A DNA stretch of 64,000 bases from an uncultured Alphaproteobacteria bacterium (GCA_937776645.1 CALMRI010000014.1:1-64000), one strand, 5' to 3'; shown: positions 1 through 9,949, numbered from the stretch's first letter. Translations and numbers: made by a program. The notes: generated from the letters alone by a model not told the origin.

Positions 1-2
1 AG

Positions 3-1157
3 GAGGAGAAAGACGCCAAGAATTTTATCCCCGAGGCGCTTGGTATCGCCTTGTTCCTCATGGCGATCATCCTGGTCACCCAATTCAATAGTTTCTTTAG
101 CGTTTTGGTGATTTTGTGGGCGATAGCCCTGTCGACAGTCGGCATGTATCTGGGGTTGCTGATCATGGATTTGCCGTTCGGAATCATCATGAGCAGTGTT
201 GGGATTCTCGCACTCGCCGGAATCGTGGTGAACCAAAATACTGTGCTGATCAGCACCCATGACCGCCTCAAGGTTAGTGGAATGTCCGGGCGGGACGCGC
301 TTTTGCTGACTGCGGCGCATCGGTTGCGACCGATATTGCTCACCACCGCGACGACCATTGCGGCGCTGCTCCCGATGGTTCTCCAGGTTGATATCGATAT
401 CCTGGACCGGACCGTCCAACACGGTAGCCCGACGTCGCAGCTTTGGGTGCAGCTTGCCACGGTGGTTGTTTTCGGCCTAGCCGTCTCGACCCTGATGACT
501 TTGGTTGTTACGCCCGCCCTCTTGATGCTGCGCGTTCGCTTCGATGCCAATCGAGAGACGCGGCGAATTTGGATGCGTCAGGCCTTTCGCCGGCTTAAGG
601 CGCGCGGCCCGATCGAGACCTTCATCACGGTTTTGGCGGTCGGGGTCGCCTGGGTGCTGATCCTGGAAATGATTATCGTGCGGGTCTTCGACATCGTCAC
701 CAAGCAGTTCTCCAATCCGCCTTCAGTTTGGTTCCAGGCCGTGGAGTGGTCGGCGTTCTGGACCTTCATTATTTTGACAGCCGCCTTTGCCTATTTTAGG
801 GACGCCCATGTCCGAGTTGATCTCATTCGCGAGCGATTGCCGGCCAAGGCACAAGCGGTCATCGAAATCGCCGGTTTTTTCGTCCTCCTGGCGCCGATTT
901 GCCTGATTGTTATGTGGTTTGGCGTCGACTATGTGGGGCGATCCTATGTCGACGAGGAACCTTCCGGTGCGTTGTTGGGCTCGCCGACTGGGTTCCTTTT
1001 CAAGGCCATGCTGCCGATCGGCTTTTTGCTGTTGCTGCTCGCCGGCGCCACGGTGACTTTGCGTAACCTGCGTCTGTTGAAAGGCGTCCACCGCAAGGTG
1101 GCGCCGGAGCGTGATGGTCGACGCGCGCCGGCATCGCAAAAGGGTATCGTACCGTAA
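3..1157 (+). CDS. RND efflux transporter C-terminus fused in frame to a TRAP transporter small permease (DctQ) domain; 5' truncated by window edge
   Basis: Frame is open from nt 3 (EEKDAKNFIPEALGIALFLMAIILVTQFNSF...). It has RND-type GIVVNQNTVLI / RLRPILLTTATTIAALLPMVL / TLVVTPALLML motifs, then without a stop a DctQ-like 4-TM segment (ETFITVLAVGVAWVLILEMIIVRVFDI...VEWSAFWTFIILTAAFAYFRDAHVRVDLIRERLP). Followed immediately by dctM. Confidence 0.8.
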   Translation, partial: EEKDAKNFIPEALGIALFLMAIILVTQFNSFFSVLVILWAIALSTVGMYLGLLIMDLPFGIIMSSVGILALAGIVVNQNTVLISTHDRLKVSGMSGRDALLLTAAHRLRPILLTTATTIAALLPMVLQVDIDILDRTVQHGSPTSQLWVQLATVVVFGLAVSTLMTLVVTPALLMLRVRFDANRETRRIWMRQAFRRLKARGPIETFITVLAVGVAWVLILEMIIVRVFDIVTKQFSNPPSVWFQAVEWSAFWTFIILTAAFAYFRDAHVRVDLIRERLPAKAQAVIEIAGFFVLLAPICLIVMWFGVDYVGRSYVDEEPSGALLGSPTGFLFKAMLPIGFLLLLLAGATVTLRNLRLLKGVHRKVAPERDGRRAPASQKGIVP

Positions 1158-2524
1158 TGGAGCTTGTGGATTATATCCCGGCGATGATGGTCGCCACCCT
1201 CGCGGTGATGCTTTTCACCGGCTATCCGGTGGCTTTTGTCCTGGCCGGGGTTGGGGTCCTGTTCGCCGGCCTTGGTGTGTTGATTGGCGAGTTTCCGATG
1301 GTTGCGTTCTTCAACATCCCGGCGCGTCTTTGGGGAAGCATCAATGGCAGTATGATTTTTCCAACCGTGCCGATGTTGATCTTCATGGGTGTGGCGTTGG
1401 AGAAAAGTGGCGTCGCCCAGGAAATGCTGCTGGGTCTGCAAGGGATGGTTCGGCGGTTGCCAGGCAGCATGGCGGTTGCCATGACGGTGCTGGGAGTTTT
1501 GTTGGCGCCGTCGGCCGGCCTGGTCGGGGCATCGGTCGCGACCCTGGCGCTGATCGGGCTGCCGACCATGTTGGCGCAGGGCTATCGGCGATCTTACTCG
1601 GTGGGGTCGGTCGCGGCGGCGGGAACACTGGGGATCATTCTCCCTCCCGGCATCATGCTTTTTTTCCTGTCTGATCTGATGCGAATCCCCATGGGGCCGA
1701 TCTTCGTCTCGACCCTTGTGCCAGGGCTGCTGCTGGCGCTGCTTTTCATCGTTTATTATATCGCACGAGCCATTGTCGATCCGGCGACAGCGCCTCGGCA
1801 GCCCAGGGACCCCAAGGTTCGCTATCGTGATATTCTTCTGTCCGCCGCGCGGGGGTTGACGCTGCCGGTGCTGCTGATTGCCGCCGTGCTCGGCTCGATC
1901 ATTGGGGGTATCGCGACCCCGGTGCAATCGGCCGCCGTCGGGGCGGCGGGGGGGCTGGTGATCATGCATTTGCGCGGCCGCACCACACGTAAATATCTGC
2001 ACGAGGTGATCGTCACCACCGCGACCACCTGCTCCATGGTGTTTTTGATCATCTTGGCGGCCTCGGTTTTCTCCTACCCTTTCAACTATTTCGAAGGTGG
2101 TGACCAGATCCGGGACTTTCTGCTTGGTCTGGCATTGGGCGATTGGGGAATGCTTCTGACCGTCCTCGGTATCATTTTTATTCTCGGGTTTTTCATCGAC
2201 TGGATCGAGATCACGGTAATCGTGCTGCCATTGTTGCTGCCGATCCTACTTGGCCTTGATTTCACGGATCATGTGGGGGGCGCGAAGAACCTGGTGCCAA
2301 TATGGCTGGCGGTGCAAATCGCCCTGGTCCTACAGAGTTCGTTCATGACTCCGCCCTTCGGATTTTCGCTGTTTTTCGCCAAGGGCGCCGCCCCGCCCGA
2401 AGTCACGCTGGCCGACACCTACCGTGGTGTGGTGCCCCTCGTGATGGTGCAAGCGATGGTCGTCGGATTGGTGCTGGCTTTTCCGGGACTCGCGGTCTGG
2501 CTGCCGTCGTTGGTCATGAAGTGA
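1157..2524 (+). CDS. dctM: TRAP transporter large permease, DctM family
   Basis: 455 aa multi-TM protein with DctM-type segments (GTLGIILPPGIMLFFLSDLMRIPMGPIF; IEITVIVLPLLLPILLGLDF; LQSSFMTPPFGFSLFFAKG). Start overlaps the upstream ORF end. Confidence 0.9.
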   Translation: MELVDYIPAMMVATLAVMLFTGYPVAFVLAGVGVLFAGLGVLIGEFPMVAFFNIPARLWGSINGSMIFPTVPMLIFMGVALEKSGVAQEMLLGLQGMVRRLPGSMAVAMTVLGVLLAPSAGLVGASVATLALIGLPTMLAQGYRRSYSVGSVAAAGTLGIILPPGIMLFFLSDLMRIPMGPIFVSTLVPGLLLALLFIVYYIARAIVDPATAPRQPRDPKVRYRDILLSAARGLTLPVLLIAAVLGSIIGGIATPVQSAAVGAAGGLVIMHLRGRTTRKYLHEVIVTTATTCSMVFLIILAASVFSYPFNYFEGGDQIRDFLLGLALGDWGMLLTVLGIIFILGFFIDWIEITVIVLPLLLPILLGLDFTDHVGGAKNLVPIWLAVQIALVLQSSFMTPPFGFSLFFAKGAAPPEVTLADTYRGVVPLVMVQAMVVGLVLAFPGLAVWLPSLVMK

Positions 2525-2536
2525 CCGGTGCGGCGT

Positions 2537-3313
2537 TTATTCCGCAGCTTTTGCAAAGCGCTCCAATTCCTGCACCAGGATCGGTACACCCTCGGTGGTC
2601 GAGTGGATGCCGCAGACCGAGACCAGGGCAATCACTTCCATGATCTCCTCCTTGGTTGCCCCATAGCCAAGCGCATTGCGAATATGAATCCGGGTGCCGG
2701 CGAGGAACAGATGCGTGGTCGAGATGTCGATGGCGATATAGATAAATTCCTTGATCTTCGGCGCCAACACGCCGGTTTTCCAAGGCACTGATGACAAGTC
2801 GAGATAGGCCTTGAAGAAGTCCGGCGAGAGTTTCAGCAGCGATTCCCAGATCGGCATCCAATAGCCGCGATTGTCGATGAATTCCTGCTTGTAGGCCAAG
2901 GTGCTCTCGTCGAGTTCAAGGGCCTCCAGGTCTCCGGTCATATCCGCCTTGCCGAGCTCGTCGATAAGGATTGGCAAACCTTCGGTCATCGAATGGATGC
3001 CCAACACGCTGACGATTTGTAGGACCTCCATCAACTCTTCCTTGGTCGCGCCATGCTTGAGCGCGTTGGCCATATGGATACGGGTGCCCGACAGGTAGAG
3101 ATGCGTGGTCGCGATATCCATCGCGACATAAATCATCTCCTTAACCTTGGGCTCCAACGGGCCGGTTTTCCAGGGCACCGAGGAAAAATTGCAATAGGCC
3201 TCGAAGAAATCCGGGCTCATCTCCAGAACTTGTTGCCAGAACGGAAACCAATAGCCACGGTTTTCGATAAACTCGGCCTTGAGGCTTTTTTGATGTTCGG
3301 TCAGGTCGATCAT
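2537..3313 (-). CDS. Carboxymuconolactone decarboxylase (CMD/AhpD-like) family protein with two tandem CMD domains
   Basis: Two homologous repeats of about 106 aa (FIENRGYWFPFWQQ...HGATKEELMEVLQIVSVLGIHSMTEGLPIL / FIDNRGYWMPIWES...YGATKEEIMEVIALVSVCGIHSTTEGVPIL). Start at ATG 3313. Confidence 0.8.
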   Translation of the reverse strand: MIDLTEHQKSLKAEFIENRGYWFPFWQQVLEMSPDFFEAYCNFSSVPWKTGPLEPKVKEMIYVAMDIATTHLYLSGTRIHMANALKHGATKEELMEVLQIVSVLGIHSMTEGLPILIDELGKADMTGDLEALELDESTLAYKQEFIDNRGYWMPIWESLLKLSPDFFKAYLDLSSVPWKTGVLAPKIKEFIYIAIDISTTHLFLAGTRIHIRNALGYGATKEEIMEVIALVSVCGIHSTTEGVPILVQELERFAKAAE

Positions 3314-3640
3314 TTCAAGGGACTCCCGTGCTGCTGGCACCATCGGGAGAATTCAGGCAGAGCGCGGCGTTTATATCAAGCGCGGTCGGCCAAACGCCTT
3401 GTCCATTGCGTCTGTGATGGCGGCGGCGAGCGCCAAGCTTACCCGAGAGGAAGCTCCGGCAACCCCTACTTGGCCGGCAGGTATCACGCCGTCTTCACGG
3501 TGATCCGTTTTGGTGGTGATGTAGCCGCCGCCAGTTTGGCGATCGTGAGCGAGGCATCCTTTTGGTTCGCGGCTACATTGTCTGTATCGGCGTCGGTTGG
3601 CAGCCAGAAGGAGCGGCGAAACTTTCCGCAACCGGCGGCG

Positions 3641-4801
3641 CTACGGGCGGGATTGCTGGTTGAGATCGGCGCGCCGAACGATCGACCAGCGATATTGCTC
3701 CGGCCAGTTGGCCTGCGCTTCGTCGGCTTCCAGAGTTTCTGCCGCGTGCAAGGTCCAGAATGGATTGTACATGAGCTCGCGACCGATCGCGATCAGGTCG
3801 GCTCTCCCGGCGATCAGAATATCCTCGGCTTGCTGGGCACCGACAATGCGCCCGACCGCCATGGTTTTCACCTCCGCCTCGCGCCGGATTTGTTCGGCGT
3901 AGGGGACCTGGAAGCCGAGCGGGCGGTCACCCGAGGCGGCTGGGGTGCCGTCGTCCTTGACCCGGAAAGCCGGCGCGCCGGTGATGCCGCCGGCCGAACA
4001 ATCGATAACATCAACGCCGCGCGCCTTCAGTTCACGAGACAGCGTCACGGATTCCTCGATCTCCCAGCCCTTACCGTCGACCGCCGAGAGACGGAAGAAC
4101 AACGGCAGGTCCGGCGGCCAAGCGGCGCGCACGGCTTCGGTGACCTCAAGAGCGAAGCGCATCCGGCCTTGCAGATCTCCGCCATAGGCGTCATTGCGCT
4201 GATTGCTCAGGGGGGAGAGAAAACTGTGGATCAGGTAGCCGTGGGCTCCGTGGATCTCCAGCGCTTTGAATCCGGCGGTCACGGCGCGGCGGGCGCTGTC
4301 GGCAAAAGTAGTCACCAGGTCGGCGATCTCCGCTTCGCTCAGCGCATGCGGTGTCTGCCAACCGTCCGCCAGCGGCACCGCCGAGGGACCAACGATGCTC
4401 CAGGCCGGGTCGCCCCAACTTGTATCGCCGACCGGCAGCGGCTTGCCGCCATCCCAGGGCGGGCTGGCCGAGGCCTTGCGTCCGGCATGGGCGATTTGCA
4501 GGCCTGGAACCGATCCCATTGACTTGATGAACCGGGTCACCGGCTTTAACGCCTCGGCCTGCTCATCAGTCCAGATGCCCAGGCAGCGTGGGGTGATCCG
4601 GCCGCGCGGCTCAACCGCGGTCGCCTCGGCGAAGACCAGCCCGACACCGCCGCGGGCAAAGGTGCTCAGATGAGCGAATTGCCAATCCGTCGCAACACCG
4701 CAATTGGCTGAATACATGCATAGTGGCGACAAAACTACCCGGTTGGGGAAGGTGACACCCCGAATGTTCAACGGTGAGAGCAGCAGTGAAGAGGCACTCA
4801 T
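3641..4801 (-). CDS. NADH:flavin oxidoreductase / old yellow enzyme family (YqjM-like)
   Basis: LLSPLNIRGVTFPNRVVLSPLCMYSA, LQIAHAGRKAS, FKALEIHGAHGYLIHSFLSPLSNQRNDAYGG, ADLIAIGRELMYNPFW. Confidence 0.92.
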   Translation of the reverse strand: MSASSLLLSPLNIRGVTFPNRVVLSPLCMYSANCGVATDWQFAHLSTFARGGVGLVFAEATAVEPRGRITPRCLGIWTDEQAEALKPVTRFIKSMGSVPGLQIAHAGRKASASPPWDGGKPLPVGDTSWGDPAWSIVGPSAVPLADGWQTPHALSEAEIADLVTTFADSARRAVTAGFKALEIHGAHGYLIHSFLSPLSNQRNDAYGGDLQGRMRFALEVTEAVRAAWPPDLPLFFRLSAVDGKGWEIEESVTLSRELKARGVDVIDCSAGGITGAPAFRVKDDGTPAASGDRPLGFQVPYAEQIRREAEVKTMAVGRIVGAQQAEDILIAGRADLIAIGRELMYNPFWTLHAAETLEADEAQANWPEQYRWSIVRRADLNQQSRP

Positions 4802-4841
4802 GGATGGGTTCTCCTAGGCGGGCAGGATCGGCTTTTTGACT

Positions 4842-5732
4842 TTATGATTGGATAGGGGGCCGGGCTTTCTCGGTTAGCGCAGCGCGGTCGACCACCGGTT
4901 CATATCCAAGTTTCTCGCGGGCCTTGGTGATGTCGAGTACCGAGGCGGTGGCTAGTTTCTCGTATACCTCGGGGCGCTGGAGCGTCGGCAGCTTGCCCCA
5001 ACGCTCCGCCGCCATCTGCAGGGTCGGGCGAAGATTGAGCCCCTCGGCGGCGGTGATGGTGAAAATCTCGAAGCCGTCGTAGCGGCTGGTGTTAATCGCC
5101 AGATCGAAGCTTTGGGCCACGTCCTCGGGATCGACCCAGGCCCAGAAATGATAATTCTGTGGATCGGCGCCTCGAGCCTCGATCTCTCCATAGCCGCGTG
5201 GAAAAAGGATGTGGCTGGGGCGGATCGCCGTGACCTCCAAGGCTTTGCGGGCGGCATAGCTTTCGGCGATGGCCTCGGTCACCTTCTTCGATAGGGAATA
5301 AACCTCGGTTGGTCGGATCGGATGTGCCTCGTTCACTGGTAGATATTGCGGTGGCCAGTCTGGCGGGTTGTAGGATAAGCCGAATACCGAGTCGCTGGAG
5401 GCGACGACGACGCGTTTCACGCCGGCCTCGACGGCAGCTTCGAATACCGTCCAGGCGCCGTGGACATTGTTGCTGAAGGTGAGTTCTGCCGTGGCCTCGC
5501 GCGGGTTCGGGATCGCGGCCAGATGGATTACCGCGTCTTGGCCTCGAAAGGCCGCCTTCATTGCCTCGAAATCGGTGATCGAGGCGTCGATATGGTTACC
5601 GAGAGCGGCGTTACCTTCGATTGGCGGCTTTCTGTCGATGCTTGTCAGGCGGGCCTTCCCGGCGAGACGGCGCATGACGTGAGAGCCGAGCAGGCCCGCG
5701 CCGCCGGTGACTGCAATTTTCTCATAAGCCAT
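4842..5732 (-). CDS. NAD-dependent epimerase/dehydratase family protein
   Basis: N-terminal Rossmann motif AVTGGAGLLGSHVMRRL, VIHLAAIPNPRE, YSLSKKVTE active-site Tyr/Lys motif. Confidence 0.88.
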   Translation of the reverse strand: MAYEKIAVTGGAGLLGSHVMRRLAGKARLTSIDRKPPIEGNAALGNHIDASITDFEAMKAAFRGQDAVIHLAAIPNPREATAELTFSNNVHGAWTVFEAAVEAGVKRVVVASSDSVFGLSYNPPDWPPQYLPVNEAHPIRPTEVYSLSKKVTEAIAESYAARKALEVTAIRPSHILFPRGYGEIEARGADPQNYHFWAWVDPEDVAQSFDLAINTSRYDGFEIFTITAAEGLNLRPTLQMAAERWGKLPTLQRPEVYEKLATASVLDITKAREKLGYEPVVDRAALTEKARPPIQS

Positions 5733-5847
5733 AGTGTTATTCGCCCCGGTCGTGATAAATCCCGTCGCTGACCGGTTTACGACAATGCGATGACAACTTC
5801 TAGCGCCCTAGTCGGCTGATCGCGTTCGATCCGTTGCGCTCAATCCA

Positions 5848-7521
5848 CTAGGACCGCAACACCATTCCGGCCTGAGCGCCTGAAAGCATGCCGTCGGCAT
5901 AGGTGATCGCGCCATTGACGATTGCGCATTCCACGCCCCGCGATGGCATGACCATGCGCTTGCCGCCTCCGGGTAGATCGAAACGCCGCTCGCCGCGATT
6001 GGATGAGCCGATCGTGGCGGGGTCGAAAATAGTGATGTCCGCCGCCAGACCAGTTTGCAGACGACCGCGGTCCTTGATGCCGAAAAAATCGGCCGGATCG
6101 GTGGTCAATCGTCGTACGCCCTCTTCCAGCGAAAGGGCGCCTTGTTCACGTACCCAGGTGCCCAATAGGTAGGTCGGGTAACCTGAATCACAGAGCATAT
6201 CGACATGGGCACCGCCATCGCCTAATCCCAGAAGCATGTCCCGATTGTTCAGGATCTCAACCATCCGGTCGGTGCGGTTGTTGAAGGTCGCCATGGTATA
6301 TTCGAGCCGTAGATCATCGGCCAGAGTTAGGTCGAGAAAGGCATCCACACCATCCTTGCCTTGGGCGCGGGCGATTTCCGCGACGGTCCTGCCCTCGTAT
6401 TGTTTCAGCTCGGGGTTGAACACCTCGTGCAGGGTGACCCGTTCCCAATTGCCGAAACTGAGCGGCTTCTTCAGCTCCTCTCGGAATTGATCGCGGAATG
6501 CGGTGTCGGCATAGACTGCTGCTTGGGCCTCTTTTGATTTGTCCTGGAACACCCGGTTCCACGACGGAAAGGAGGCGAAGGAGAACGGGCTGCGCATATT
6601 GACCTCGCGGGTCAGCGGCAGTGGCGAGGTTTGCGGTCGGGCGCCGCGCTCGATCAACGGAGCCGCCTTGCGCAATGTGTCCCGCACCGCTTCCGGTATG
6701 TCATCACGGTCGAACATGGCGATGAAGGTGACCGGTCTGCCGCTTTCCGCCAGCAACATGTCCAGGGTATCGTATTGATCATCGTCGAGCACCGCGATCT
6801 GACGGGTCAGGGCGATCTCGATCGCTCCCTTGTCCTTTTCCTTCAGAACATTCGCATAGGATTTCAGCTCGTCGTTGCTGGCCATGCGACAGGCAAGCGG
6901 GCGGCCATTGAACCCTAGATGCTGGTTCAGCGTGGTGCTGGAGATCCCGAACGCACCGGCGTCCATCGCCTCGCCAAGCAGCGATTTGATGCCCTGGGTT
7001 TCCTCAGGCGTCGCCGCCCGTTCCATGGATTCCTCGCCCATGACGTAGTGGCGAAACGGTGTGAGCGGGGCCAGGAACGCAAGGTTTAGCGAGGGATTTC
7101 GACGCTCGGCGGCGTCCATATATTCGGGGAAGCTCTCCCAGTCCCAGGTGATGCCCTGGTTTAGAACCTCGTAGGGAATGGATTCGACATTCACCAGGTC
7201 ATGCATCGCGATCTCTCGCGCTTCTGGCTTGCACGGGGCAAGACCGACGCCACAATTGCCCATCACTACGCTCGTCACGCCGTGCCAGGACGAGGGGGTA
7301 ACCGCGCCGTCCCAACAGATCTGAGCATCATAATGGGTATGCGGATCTATGAAGCCGGGAGAAACCACGCAGTCACTGGCATCGATCACCTTATCGGCCA
7401 GGCCATCGACGTCGCCAACCCCGACGATCTTGCCGTCGACTATCGCTATATTACCGTGGAAAGCCGACGCGCCGGTACCATCAACCAGGGATCCATTCTT
7501 AATCAGAATATCGTAGGCCAT
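5848..7521 (-). CDS. Amidohydrolase family protein, N-acyl-D-amino-acid deacylase-like
   Basis: YDILIKNGSLVDGTG, SPGFIDPHTHYDAQICWDGAVTPSSWHGVTSVVMGNCGVGLAP; C-terminal LGDGGAHVDMLCD. ATG at 7521 preferred over the upstream ORF start. Confidence 0.88.
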   Translation of the reverse strand: MAYDILIKNGSLVDGTGASAFHGNIAIVDGKIVGVGDVDGLADKVIDASDCVVSPGFIDPHTHYDAQICWDGAVTPSSWHGVTSVVMGNCGVGLAPCKPEAREIAMHDLVNVESIPYEVLNQGITWDWESFPEYMDAAERRNPSLNLAFLAPLTPFRHYVMGEESMERAATPEETQGIKSLLGEAMDAGAFGISSTTLNQHLGFNGRPLACRMASNDELKSYANVLKEKDKGAIEIALTRQIAVLDDDQYDTLDMLLAESGRPVTFIAMFDRDDIPEAVRDTLRKAAPLIERGARPQTSPLPLTREVNMRSPFSFASFPSWNRVFQDKSKEAQAAVYADTAFRDQFREELKKPLSFGNWERVTLHEVFNPELKQYEGRTVAEIARAQGKDGVDAFLDLTLADDLRLEYTMATFNNRTDRMVEILNNRDMLLGLGDGGAHVDMLCDSGYPTYLLGTWVREQGALSLEEGVRRLTTDPADFFGIKDRGRLQTGLAADITIFDPATIGSSNRGERRFDLPGGGKRMVMPSRGVECAIVNGAITYADGMLSGAQAGMVLRS

Positions 7522-7822
7522 GTCATGCTCCGTGCCAATGCGTTCAACCTGTAGGCTGGATAAGGACCGGGGCATGATAGAAGAGCGGCGGGGAGAGGCA
7601 ATGGATCGTCGGTGACCGCTGTTTGTTATCGCCAGCTTGATCCGAGCGTTCGGTCAATTTACAGGGCCCTGCCAAGATTATAGTTTGGGCCTACGCATAT
7701 TGGTGGCGAAGTTAATGTTGGTCTTGCGTCGGTGGGACTGACGGGACTTTCGCCGAACGAACCGCGAGGCAACTCATGAATTCAAGATTAAAGCCGCTGT
7801 TCGCCCGGCGCCGTCAGGCCCG

Positions 7823-9025
7823 ATGACTGGCCCGCAAAAACCGCTGACAGGGGTCCGTGTCCTCGACATTGCCTGCTTTATTGCCGCACCCCACGCCGCT
7901 TCGATCATGGGGGAGTTCGGCGCCGAGGTTATCAAGGTCGAGCATCCCAATGGCGGCGACCCGTGGCGCCGCTATGGGACGCGAACCGCGGCGCCGAACC
8001 AGTCCCTCGCCTGGTTGACCGAGGCGCGGAACAAACGGTCAATCACCTTAAATCTCGGCAAACCCGAAGGCGCTGAACTGCTCAAGCGTCTGGTCACGGA
8101 CGCCGATGTGGTTTGCGAGAACTTTCGGCCAGGCACATTAGAGAAATGGGGCCTTGGGTGGGATGAGTTGAGCGCGATTAACCCTGGTCTGATATTGCTG
8201 CGGGTGTCGGGATATGGGCAGACCGGTCCGTATAAGGATCGCCCCGGATTCGCGCGGATCGCCCATGCCTATGGTGGTCTTACCTATCTCTCGGGCAATC
8301 CCGGCGAAACACCGGTGACGCCGGGCTCGACGTCGCTCGGCGACTATATGACCGGTATGAACGGCTGCATCGGGATAATGATGGCGCTCCGGCATCGCGA
8401 CGCCACGGGACAGGGCCAGGTTATCGATTGCTCGTTGTATGAAAGCGTTTTCCGCGCTCTTGATGAACTTGCCCCGCGCTATGCAGTGGACGGTTTTGTG
8501 CGTGAGCCGGAAGGCTCGGGGACGGTGAACGCCTGCCCGCACGGACATTTCCCGACCGGTGACGGCAAATTTCTCGCCATCGCCTGCACTACCGACAAGA
8601 TGTTCGAGCGGTTGAGCATCGCCATGCAACGCCCCGACTTGCTCGAGAAGTTTGGTGATCAAAAAGTTCGTCTGGCCAGTCGGGATACGGTTTTGGCGGA
8701 GGTCGAGGCGTGGACAACATCGATGCCGCGCGCCGCGATGATCGAACTTTGTACCGAAAACGGCGTGCCCGCCGGCGCTGTCAACTCCATCGCCGATATC
8801 TTCGCCGATCCCCATTTCAAGGCGCGTGAGAGCATGACGACCGTGGAGGTTCCGGGGGTTGGTGACATCACGGTTCCGGCGGTGTTTCCTAAACTGTCGC
8901 TTACCCCGGGCGAGGTGGCGACCCTGGGGCCGGCGCTCGGCGAGGCAAATGACACAATCTATGGTGAAGAGCTGGGCCTCACTGCCGTGCAACGACGGAA
9001 ACTCAACCAAGACGGTGTGATATGA
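7823..9025 (+). CDS. CoA transferase family III (CaiB/BaiF)
   Basis: PLTGVRVLDIACFIAAPHAASIMGEFGAEVIKVEHPNGGDPWR, NKRSITLNLGKPEG, CENFRPGTLEKWGLGWDEL. Confidence 0.92.
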   Translation: MTGPQKPLTGVRVLDIACFIAAPHAASIMGEFGAEVIKVEHPNGGDPWRRYGTRTAAPNQSLAWLTEARNKRSITLNLGKPEGAELLKRLVTDADVVCENFRPGTLEKWGLGWDELSAINPGLILLRVSGYGQTGPYKDRPGFARIAHAYGGLTYLSGNPGETPVTPGSTSLGDYMTGMNGCIGIMMALRHRDATGQGQVIDCSLYESVFRALDELAPRYAVDGFVREPEGSGTVNACPHGHFPTGDGKFLAIACTTDKMFERLSIAMQRPDLLEKFGDQKVRLASRDTVLAEVEAWTTSMPRAAMIELCTENGVPAGAVNSIADIFADPHFKARESMTTVEVPGVGDITVPAVFPKLSLTPGEVATLGPALGEANDTIYGEELGLTAVQRRKLNQDGVI

Positions 9026-9906
9026 GACGTTATGCGAACCGGACCTATCTGTTTGCTCCCGGCAACCACCAACGGCGGGTCGAAAAAGCGTTCGGGCTTA
9101 GCGCCGATGCGGTGATCCTCGATCTGGAGGACGCCGTGGCCATCGCCGCGAAGGTCGCGACACGAGAGGTAGTTTGCCAAGCCCTGGCCCGACCGCGAAA
9201 CTGCGCCGGCTTCGTGCGGGTGAACGCCTATGACACCGAATACTGCTACGGCGATATCCAAGCCATCGTCTCCGGTGACTTGGATGGCATCGTGCTGCCA
9301 AAGTTAGAGAGCGTCGAGGATTTGAAATCCGTCGACTGGCTGCTGATTAACCTTGAGCGCGAGCGGGGGGTGGCGCCGGGTAGCATCGACCTCATGCCGA
9401 TCATTGAAACCGCGAGGGGTGTCGCCGCTATTCGCGATCTCGTCAGGGCCGGCACGCGGGTGCGCCGCTTTGCCTTCGGGGCCGGAGACTATACCCGGGA
9501 TCTCGCTATGGACTGGTCCTTGGGAGAGGCGGAACTGCTGCCCATTCGCTCGGAAATGGTTTTGGCTTCGCGGTTGGGACGGCTTGAGCCACCGGTGGAC
9601 ACGGTTTTTATTCACCTCAAGGAGCATGAGGCATTTCGAGCGTCCTGCGAGACTGTTCGCAGCATGGGTTTCCAGGGAAAAATGTGCATCCATCCGGATC
9701 AAGTTTCGGTGAGTAACGACGTATTTACCCCCAGCGTTGAAAGCGTTGCGTGGTCGACCAAGGTCGTCGCGGCCTTTGCAGAGGCCGAGAAAGCCGGGGT
9801 CGCTTCGATTCAAATTGACGGGTATTTCGTCGACTATCCGATCGTCGAAAAGGCTCAACGCACCCTTGATACCGCTGCTTTTCTGGGCGCGGTTGGCAAA
9901 CCTTAA
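9022..9906 (+). CDS. HpcH/HpaI aldolase / CitE-like lyase
   Basis: RTYLFAPGNHQRRVEKAFGLSADAVILDLEDAVAIAAK, IVLPKLES, FGAGDYTRDLAMDW, GKMCIHPDQV. ATGA overlap with upstream CDS. Confidence 0.9.
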   Translation: MRRYANRTYLFAPGNHQRRVEKAFGLSADAVILDLEDAVAIAAKVATREVVCQALARPRNCAGFVRVNAYDTEYCYGDIQAIVSGDLDGIVLPKLESVEDLKSVDWLLINLERERGVAPGSIDLMPIIETARGVAAIRDLVRAGTRVRRFAFGAGDYTRDLAMDWSLGEAELLPIRSEMVLASRLGRLEPPVDTVFIHLKEHEAFRASCETVRSMGFQGKMCIHPDQVSVSNDVFTPSVESVAWSTKVVAAFAEAEKAGVASIQIDGYFVDYPIVEKAQRTLDTAAFLGAVGKP

Positions 9907-9949
9907 TGATCTCGATAATCGATTAAATCTACCCATTGGGGGCAAAGCC

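Noticed and set aside
944-2002. 352-aa minus-strand ORF antisense to the DctQ/DctM genes
   Set aside because: Low-complexity R/H/Q/D-rich translation typical of the antisense frame of a GC-rich gene; the + strand dctM frame is clearly coding.
3371-3631. 86-aa minus ORF between CMD and OYE genes
   Set aside because: No recognisable family; could be intergenic or a remnant, not enough support to call.
3053-4522. 489-aa plus-strand ORF opposite the OYE gene
   Set aside because: Antisense to a clearly recognisable old yellow enzyme; no domain signal in the + frame.
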